A DNA stretch of 35,282 nucleotides from positions 1 through 35,282 of the IMG/VR virus record IMGVR_UViG_3300009163_000098; one strand, 5' to 3'. Of this stretch, positions 31,487-35,282 are shown in pieces. This DNA comes from a virus. How positions within the stretch are numbered: the stretch's first letter is position 1; each line of letters opens with the position of its first letter. The notes under the pieces are model-generated. The model saw nothing but the letters and a program-made list of their open reading frames with translations. It was not told the origin of the DNA and searched no databases. The translations under genes were made by a program, and so were the position numbers.

Positions 31487-32050
31487 TCATTTAGACTTGG
31501 GTGACTTGATCTTCGCTACACGTCCGGCATACAAGCCGAGAATGTCCAGCGGGATCTCGTCGCCGTTGCGCATCCGTTCCTTCACATGGGCGATCAATGT
31601 CTGCGGATGGACACCCATCTTGGCAGAAACTGCATAGCCCTTGTTTTCTAAGTCAGCCTTGACCGACAGTGCCTCGTTGTGCTGGCTTTTCTCGAACACC
31701 ATCTGCAGCTCGCTCTTGATGAGTGCCGCAGCGCCATTGCTTTCGAGCCAACTGATTGCGGCAGACCGTCTGTCGTCTTCCTTCGGCAGAGAGCCTGAAA
31801 CAAAATCATCGATTGTGATCTTGAACCCTGTTTCAGACTTGAACTCTGACATCCCGCACTCTGCCATCATATCTGGCAGATCGACCGTCTTGAGACGATT
31901 GAGTCGCTTTTTGACGTCAGAGAGATTTTCTTCGAGATCCTCTACGAGCTTTTCCATCGAGATGGCATCTTCCGCCATCGTACGGAATCGCAGAAGGGCG
32001 GGGGATTCATCCCGCCCTTCGTCCTCGCCTATGTCAAATGATATTTGCAC
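31487..32050 (-). CDS. Conserved phage replication-region protein of unknown function
   Basis: The start is a GTG at 32050, preceded by GAGGTGAT. The 187-residue protein has an acidic N-terminus, a coiled-coil stretch (MEKLVEDLEENLSDVKKRLNRLK, residues about 33-55), an MAECGMSEFKSETGFKITID segment, and a C-terminal SWLESNGAAALIKSELQMVF ... GVHPQTLIAHVKERM-type region. This last part matches a phage family that often sits next to replication proteins; I recall it as a DUF7173-like protein but cannot verify this. It may be a structural or DNA-binding adaptor. Confidence 0.55.
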   Translation of the reverse strand: MQISFDIGEDEGRDESPALLRFRTMAEDAISMEKLVEDLEENLSDVKKRLNRLKTVDLPDMMAECGMSEFKSETGFKITIDDFVSGSLPKEDDRRSAAISWLESNGAAALIKSELQMVFEKSQHNEALSVKADLENKGYAVSAKMGVHPQTLIAHVKERMRNGDEIPLDILGLYAGRVAKIKSPKSK

Positions 32051-32058
32051 AGATCACC

Positions 32059-32853
32059 TCAAAAGGGGATTTCTTCGGAATTGACCGGCTCGTCAGCAGC
32101 GACATCGCCACGGACTTCGCCACTCTTGATTGAACCACGGAAGTCCATTGCTTCCTGATACAAATCCTTCCAGTTGTCCATCTCCTGGAGGGTCTGGCCG
32201 CGTTCAATCTTCCACCCTGCCCAGTCGCCCTCGGGATTGCTCTCGTCGACGGTGGACAGATTGTATGCCCGGTAGAAAAGGGGAGGTGTATAGAATGTTC
32301 CATCCTCGCGGCGCAGCTTCTCGCTCGTAGCCAAAGTCAGCCACCGGCGAGCCTTCTTCAGCTGGGTCGAAGCCAGAGGCAAGAAGCACCTCCGCCCACC
32401 AGCTGAAATGTTGAGTCCGAAGAACTGTGCGGTCTCTGCAATGAGATTTCCGTCCTTCGTTGTGGGCCGGTTCTTCTCGTCGCGTGTGCAGTTGTCCATG
32501 ATCGAAGGATCTTCGTGAACCTTGACCAGACCCTTGCCAGTGGAGCGTGGCGCCCACTCGAGGTACTGCTTGACATAGTGCACTGGCAGGAACACGAGTG
32601 GAGATTCAAAAATCTCTTGTGTTCCAACATCGCAGATGTCTCCGATGTTCGCGCCCTTGATGAACTCAGGCTTCTTGGGCTGGACCTGTGGGCTCAGCGC
32701 CTGAAGGATCGTGATGCGCGGAATGATGAGGTCGCGTGCCCCAACATTCTCCAAGCCATCCCCTGCATTCGGCGCAAAAAAGCTGTCTGTCAGGACAGTC
32801 ACTTCAGTCGATGTGTTCTGGGGGATGACGAGGTCTTTGGGTGATTTAGCCAT
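32059..32853 (-). CDS. Putative single-stranded DNA-binding protein
   Basis: First gene of the leftward operon; the ATG is preceded by AAGGAG. The 264-residue protein opens with a flexible part, then DLIIPRITILQALSPQVQPKKPEFIKGANIGD and VFLPVHYVKQYLEW, beta-rich segments with many aromatic and basic residues. The C-terminus is acidic and ends NSEEIPF, very like the D(D/E)xIPF tip by which bacterial SSB recruits partners. I infer an SSB role from this tail and the replication setting; the fold is not the common OB-fold SSB sequence. It could instead be another DNA-processing protein. Confidence 0.5.
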   Translation of the reverse strand: MAKSPKDLVIPQNTSTEVTVLTDSFFAPNAGDGLENVGARDLIIPRITILQALSPQVQPKKPEFIKGANIGDICDVGTQEIFESPLVFLPVHYVKQYLEWAPRSTGKGLVKVHEDPSIMDNCTRDEKNRPTTKDGNLIAETAQFFGLNISAGGRRCFLPLASTQLKKARRWLTLATSEKLRREDGTFYTPPLFYRAYNLSTVDESNPEGDWAGWKIERGQTLQEMDNWKDLYQEAMDFRGSIKSGEVRGDVAADEPVNSEEIPF

Positions 32854-32875
32854 TTAAACACTCCTTGTTCGCTTA

Positions 32876-32936
32876 GGTCTGGGGATCCAGAACCGTTTGT
32901 GGAACGAATATAGCTTGCCCTAGATTTTTATGAAAA
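32876..32936 (-). promoter_or_regulatory. Candidate leftward operon promoter with 5' hairpin leader
   Basis: Read on the - strand: TTTTCA (32936-32931), an 18-base spacer, TATATT (32912-32907), or CTATAT with a 17-base spacer. About twelve bases later a hairpin (32894-32876) pairs GGT-CTGG with CCAG-ACC, one T bulged, loop ATCC. A transcript from this box would start just before the hairpin. The same order of box then hairpin is seen in the four early modules. Leader then runs to AAGGAG and the ATG at 32853. Confidence 0.5.
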
Positions 32937-33012
32937 GCACGAAAATTCTGCACTTTTCTCGAACTATTTTTTAAGTCCCTGTAATTGCTCAGTAATTTTC
33001 TGCACAAAGTTG

Positions 33013-33080
33013 TTGCCTTTCGGTCAGAGATGGTGCATAGTACCTTTGCCGACCGACTCGGCAGAAAATGGAGATAGAAA
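33013..33080 (+). promoter_or_regulatory. Early promoter-leader module 1
   Basis: TTGCCT (33013-33018), 17-base spacer containing GATGGTG, CATAGT (33036-33041). A hairpin TGCCGA-CCGAC-TCGGCA (33047-33063) follows, then AAAATGGAGATAGAAA and the ATG at 33081. A GANTC motif (GACTC, 33055-33059) lies in the hairpin, 13 bases after the -10 box. The transcript should begin just before the hairpin. Confidence 0.68.
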
Positions 33081-33305
33081 ATGACACCTTCAGAAGTTTT
33101 GCTCGCTGTTGCCCGTGCCGAGTTCCGCTGGCCGACCGACCTCGAGCGGGAGATGTTCCCGGGATTCAAAAGCCAAAGCTGGATGATCGCCAGCCTGAAC
33201 AACTACGTCACGGCCATCTTCGATGGGGACTTCATCGAGATCTACAAGGGCAAAGACATCTATCAGTTCCAGGTTTTGCAGATCGATGATCTGATGAGAG
33301 CCTAA
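33081..33305 (+). CDS. Hypothetical early protein (74 aa)
   Basis: First gene of the rightward early cluster, with TGGAGA nine bases before its ATG. The 74-residue product (MTPSEVLLAVARAEFRW, then PGFKSQSWMIASLNNYVTAIFDGDF and YQFQVLQIDDLMRA) is mixed helix and strand and resembles no family I know. It is acidic overall. Its own promoter module and a downstream terminator make it a single-gene unit, as is common for phage host-takeover proteins. Confidence 0.6.
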   Translation: MTPSEVLLAVARAEFRWPTDLEREMFPGFKSQSWMIASLNNYVTAIFDGDFIEIYKGKDIYQFQVLQIDDLMRA

Positions 33306-33319
33306 GCCGGCACAAGGTT

Positions 33320-33357
33320 GGCTGGGTCGAAAAATAATTTCGATTCAGCCACTTTTT
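33320..33357 (+). terminator. Rho-independent terminator after first early gene
   Basis: A 13-bp stem (33320-33332 with 33338-33350, two G-U pairs) joins GGCTGGGTCGAAA to TTTCGATTCAGCC around a five-base AT loop. It is followed by ACTTTTT (33351-33357). Its T-run merges with the start of the next promoter module, so the two adjoining units are separated within about 10 bases. Confidence 0.75.
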
Positions 33358-33361
33358 CTGT

Positions 33362-33431
33362 TTGCCTTTCTGACGGAATGGCGCATAACATCTTTACCGG
33401 CCGATTCGAGCCGCCTAAATGGAGAATGAAA
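33362..33431 (+). promoter_or_regulatory. Early promoter-leader module 2
   Basis: TTGCCT (33362-33367), 16-base spacer with GAATGGCG, CATAAC (33384-33389). Hairpin 33398-33413 pairs CGGC-CG with CG-GCCG, one A bulged, loop ATT. A GATTC (GANTC, 33403-33407) lies 13 bases after the -10 box, as in module 1. Leader AAATGGAGAATGAAA leads to the ATG at 33432. Confidence 0.68.
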
Positions 33432-33689
33432 ATGACCCCGACAATCAACACCAACGGCACCCACCCCGACGACCTCTGCAAGACCTACGGTGCGGCATCT
33501 GATGCCATCCGTACCGCCATTCGTCTGGTGGTCGATATTCAGCCACGTCTGCGCGATTACCCCACACGAGTCGAATGGGCTCAGGCCAACCTTGCCCACG
33601 CTCGCTGGGTCGTGGCCTTGGGCAAGATCCGTGGTGAGCTGGAGGACACCGAGGTCCAAATTTACGATCAGGTGTATGATCAAAAATAA
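33432..33689 (+). CDS. Hypothetical early protein (85 aa)
   Basis: I chose the ATG at 33432 because it follows TGGAGAATGAAA at the spacing used by its sister genes; the open frame runs back to 33318 but through the terminator and promoter. The product is helical: LCKTYGAASDAIRTAIRLVVDIQPRLRDYPTRVEWAQANLAHARWVVALGKIRGELEDTEVQIYDQVYDQK has a long amphipathic core and acidic end. No family is recognised. It sits alone behind its own promoter module. Confidence 0.6.
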   Translation: MTPTINTNGTHPDDLCKTYGAASDAIRTAIRLVVDIQPRLRDYPTRVEWAQANLAHARWVVALGKIRGELEDTEVQIYDQVYDQK

Positions 33690-33712
33690 TTTACCGCACC
33701 CCATCTTTTCTG

Positions 33713-33781
33713 TTTTCTTCTCTGACGTAATGGCGCATAAAGATTCTGCCGGCGAGTTCGCCGCATAAATGGAGATCGAAA
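33713..33781 (+). promoter_or_regulatory. Early promoter-leader module 3
   Basis: TTTTCT (33713-33718), 17-base spacer with GTAATGGCG, CATAAA (33736-33741), directly followed by GATTC (GANTC, 33742-33746). Hairpin 33750-33763 pairs CGGCG with CGCCG around AGTT. Leader ATAAATGGAGATCGAAA leads to the ATG at 33782. Confidence 0.7.
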
Positions 33782-34078
33782 ATGTTTCACACTCACCCAA
33801 TCGACGAAGTTGCAGTCAACGTCTCTGGCACCGACTATTATGCCTACGGCGAGATCCAAGTTGGCTACTTCGTCGAGCCAGCTGACCCGAGCGTCGGCTA
33901 CTTCCAGAGCCAAATCATCCTCGATGGGTTCGGTGGCGCAAAGCTCGAGCTCGTCGACGACGAGGGCAACATCACCGTCGTTTTCGCCGCCGAGGACAGC
34001 GACCTCTGGAAGCAGGTCACCAAGACCTTCTGCGACCAGTCGCTGATCGAGGACATCATCTACAGCGAGCAGTTCTGA
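33782..34078 (+). CDS. Hypothetical early acidic protein (98 aa)
   Basis: The ATG follows the AAATGGAGATCGAAA leader. The 98-residue protein is acidic and beta-rich: IDEVAVNVSGTDYYAYGEIQVGYFVEPADPSVGYFQSQIILDGFGGAKLELVDDEGNITVVFAAEDSDLW. It may be a small beta sandwich, and its charge would suit a DNA-mimic or inhibitor, but this is only suggested. Codons here end more often in C or G than in the late genes. No family is recognised. Confidence 0.6.
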   Translation: MFHTHPIDEVAVNVSGTDYYAYGEIQVGYFVEPADPSVGYFQSQIILDGFGGAKLELVDDEGNITVVFAAEDSDLWKQVTKTFCDQSLIEDIIYSEQF

Positions 34079-34088
34079 CCCTCGCAAA

Positions 34089-34106
34089 GGGGAGCCAAGG
34101 CTCCCC
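34089..34106 (+). promoter_or_regulatory. Strong intergenic hairpin between two early genes
   Basis: Perfect 8-bp stem GGGGAGCC/GGCTCCCC with an AA loop (more realistically 7 bp around CAAG). No T-run follows, so termination is doubtful. It lies where module hairpins sit, 27 bases before an AAATGGAGAATGAAA leader start site, but there is no promoter box upstream. It may protect or split the transcript. Confidence 0.6.
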
Positions 34107-34132
34107 ACTCACCCCGCAAATGGAGAATGAAA

Positions 34133-34411
34133 ATGGCTCGTCCGCGCAAAATCCACCCCTCCCTGCTCTCCGTCAGCCGCAGCCGTTTCCCGGCTGAGAT
34201 CGTCAATGACAGCGAGAAGCGTGGCCAGCTGGCTGCGCCCAAGGTGTTGTTCGGCGAATGCTCCCGCTATGCGGTGGCGCCGATCCACACACGCTTCAGC
34301 ACTATCGTTTGGTTCGTCTGGGACGCCGAGCACGAATACAGCTCGCTGAAGGCTGCCGAGATCATCCGCCAAGAAAACAGCTTCGAGGAAGCTGTCGTCG
34401 ATCTGAATTGA
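34133..34411 (+). CDS. Hypothetical early protein (92 aa)
   Basis: The ATG at 34133 is chosen because GGAGAATGAAA lies just upstream; an ATG at 34127 would fall in that leader. The 92-residue product begins with a basic stretch (MARPRKIHPSLLSVSRSRFPAEIV) and continues APIHTRFSTIVWFVWDAEHEYSSLKAAEIIRQENSFEEAVVDLN. The basic N-terminus may touch nucleic acid. It is co-transcribed with the next two genes (GAGGAGG then ATG, then a TGATG overlap). No family is recognised. Confidence 0.58.
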   Translation: MARPRKIHPSLLSVSRSRFPAEIVNDSEKRGQLAAPKVLFGECSRYAVAPIHTRFSTIVWFVWDAEHEYSSLKAAEIIRQENSFEEAVVDLN

Positions 34412-34421
34412 GGAGGTTCCA

Positions 34422-34625
34422 ATGATCCCGCAAATTATCTGCACCACAAAGATCGTCGAAGGCATTTATTGCGTCTTTTACTTCGGCAAGGCAGCTGGCT
34501 GGGTCTACCCCGCCACCACTCAAAACGGTGACAAAGTTTTCAAGGCTGCGACTGTTCACCACTGCACCAAGCATTTTGATGATCTGGAGAGCGCCGAGCA
34601 CTGGCTGATCGGGGAGTATTACTGA
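34422..34625 (+). CDS. Hypothetical early protein (67 aa)
   Basis: Start ATG with a strong GAGGAGG site. The 67-residue product (MIPQIICTTKIVEGIYCVFYFGKAAGWVYPATTQNGDKVF... HHCTKHFDDLESAEHWLIGEYY) is beta-rich at the start and helical at the end. It contains three cysteines, too scattered for a ribbon. Its stop overlaps the ATG of the endonuclease V gene (TGATG), so both are translated together. The function is unknown; perhaps an accessory to that enzyme. Confidence 0.58.
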   Translation: MIPQIICTTKIVEGIYCVFYFGKAAGWVYPATTQNGDKVFKAATVHHCTKHFDDLESAEHWLIGEYY

Positions 34626-35044
34626 TGACACGCATCAACTGCATTCCTACGCAAGACCTGCACAAAAAGCACCTCATCGCTGAGTATCACGAGATCACTC
34701 GCGTTTTTGGGCTCGTCAAGAGGCTGCTGGCCTCCGGCAAGGATCCGGCCAACTGTGGCGCTCCGGACCAATACGTCCTCGGCACCGGCCATGTGCGCTT
34801 TTTCTACACGCGGCTGGCTTGGATCCAGAACCGCATTGTGGACCTCACAATCGAGATGGACAGCCGTGGCATCAAGGCAAAGGTAGAGATGATCCAGGGC
34901 ATTGCTGACGGAATCCCTGAGCGGTTCTTCGGGGATTGGGAGCCGACAGAGGCTGACATCGCCCTGAACAAGGAGCGCATCGACGAGCGCCTTGTGGACA
35001 TGGCGGCCAAGCCAAAAAGAAAAGTGCCCACTTTAGACGATTAG
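34625..35044 (+). CDS. denV: T4 endonuclease V-like pyrimidine dimer DNA glycosylase
   Basis: The 139-residue protein aligns by eye with T4 DenV along its length: MTRIN, then HLIAEYHEITRVFG, GTGHVRFFY, LTIEMDSRGI and FFGDWEP. The catalytic N-terminal Thr2, Arg3, His16, Glu23 and Arg26 are kept; T4 Arg22 is His here. In T4 the enzyme cuts the glycosyl bond at UV-made cyclobutane dimers and nicks the abasic site. It suits a phage exposed to sunlight. It is expressed from the early block rather than with the replication genes. The Lys-rich end (KPKRKVP) is shorter than in T4. Confidence 0.9.
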   Translation: MTRINCIPTQDLHKKHLIAEYHEITRVFGLVKRLLASGKDPANCGAPDQYVLGTGHVRFFYTRLAWIQNRIVDLTIEMDSRGIKAKVEMIQGIADGIPERFFGDWEPTEADIALNKERIDERLVDMAAKPKRKVPTLDD

Positions 35045-35057
35045 GGCAATATTTCTG

Positions 35058-35126
35058 TTTTCTTTTCTGTCCGAATGGTGCATAAAGATTCTGCCAGCGA
35101 GGCGCTGGCCTAAATGGAGATCGAAA
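35058..35126 (+). promoter_or_regulatory. Early promoter-leader module 4
   Basis: TTTTCT (35058-35063), 17-base spacer with GAATGGTG, CATAAA (35081-35086), directly followed by GATTC (GANTC, 35087-35091). Hairpin 35093-35109 pairs GCCAGCG with CGCTGGC, loop AGG. Leader TAAATGGAGATCGAAA leads to the ATG at 35127. Confidence 0.72.
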
Positions 35127-35282
35127 ATGACCAACATGACAAACGCTTCCCTCGCCACGCAGTTCGCCCTCGTCCACGCTGAAGTCGAAGCTGCCAAGGC
35201 CAAGCTCGAATCCCTCCGCACCCAGATCCTCGAGCAGGGCATGGAGCGCATCGATGGCGACCGCTGCTATGTCCTCGTTTCT
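35127..35282 (+). CDS. Hypothetical early protein, 3' partial (52 codons visible)
   Basis: Starting at the ATG after module 4, the frame stays open to the window edge. The visible protein begins MTNMTNASLATQFALVHAE and continues through an Ala/Glu/Lys-rich helix (VEAAKAKLESLRTQILEQG) to DGDRCYVLVS. The first part looks like a coiled-coil helix. A second in-frame ATG at codon 4 is possible. No family is recognised from this fragment. Confidence 0.6.
   Translation, partial: MTNMTNASLATQFALVHAEVEAAKAKLESLRTQILEQGMERIDGDRCYVLVS

Noticed and set aside
33666-33681. GATCA/TGATC hairpin at the end of the second early gene as a terminator
   Set aside because: Only five mostly A/T pairs and followed by an A-run, so it lacks the terminator pattern.
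35021-35048. AAAGTG/CACTTT palindrome and TGCCC/GGGCA pairing after the DenV-like gene as a terminator
   Set aside because: The pairings compete with each other, the stems are short and the T-rich stretch is better explained as the next promoter.
1-35282. tRNA genes, CRISPR arrays, insertion sequences, integrase or T7-type RNA polymerase
   Set aside because: No cloverleaf, regular repeat-spacer array, transposase or integrase motif, or single-subunit polymerase motif was seen in reading both strands; a dedicated scan was not possible.

Overview
This window is part of a tailed double-stranded DNA phage genome, probably podovirus-like, whose host is probably an alphaproteobacterium. The podovirus reading rests on a P22 gp4-like tail accessory protein, a large tail nozzle or stabilisation protein, and two very large internal (ejection) virion proteins. 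No tape measure, tail tube or sheath gene is visible. The host inference rests mainly on a GcrA-like regulator, a family known almost only from alphaproteobacteria and their phages. Terminase, portal and major capsid genes are not in the window and probably lie left of base 1. No phage RNA polymerase, integrase, tRNA gene, CRISPR array or insertion sequence was recognised.

Layout. Bases 1-18623, all on the + strand, form the late virion and lysis block. In order it holds the gp4-like protein, a zinc-ribbon virion protein, a long repetitive fibre with a glycine-rich tip, several small proteins including a cupin, a second glycine-rich fibre, and a lysis cassette (small membrane protein, three-helix holin, GH108 endolysin). 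After these come an adaptor, a nozzle protein, small virion proteins, a GNAT acetyltransferase, the two giant internal proteins and a last fibre-like protein. A two-way terminator closes this block at about 18630-18673.

Bases 18628-32853, all on the - strand, form a leftward replication and nucleotide-metabolism operon, read from 32853 downwards. It encodes an SSB-like protein, a conserved phage protein, a YfbR-like HD phosphohydrolase, an FAD oxidoreductase-like protein, ThyX, a PNKP-like HAD phosphatase, an Nmad1-like protein, a DnaQ-like proofreading exonuclease, a DUF551-like protein, a DnaE-type DNA polymerase, a TOPRIM/SF3-like primase-helicase and an SNF2-type helicase. Small unknown genes and the GcrA-like regulator end the operon. 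Most junctions are ATGA or TGATG overlaps, so translation is probably coupled.

Bases 32854-35282 hold the divergent control region and a rightward cluster of small early-type genes, among them a T4 endonuclease V (DenV) homologue. Four of these genes have near-identical promoter-leader modules: a TTGCCT or TTTTCT box, 16-17 bp, CATARN-type -10 box, a hairpin whose stem changes in a paired way between copies, and a leader ending AAATGGAGA-N(4-5)-AAATG. A GANTC motif, the CcrM methylation site read by GcrA in Caulobacter, lies in each module at one of two fixed positions. A fifth copy of the promoter boxes, without GANTC, lies on the - strand at 20632-20660 upstream of the small-gene/GcrA segment. 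The most interesting hypothesis here is a phage-encoded, methylation-sensitive early regulon built from GcrA, GANTC sites and 5'-hairpin leaders.
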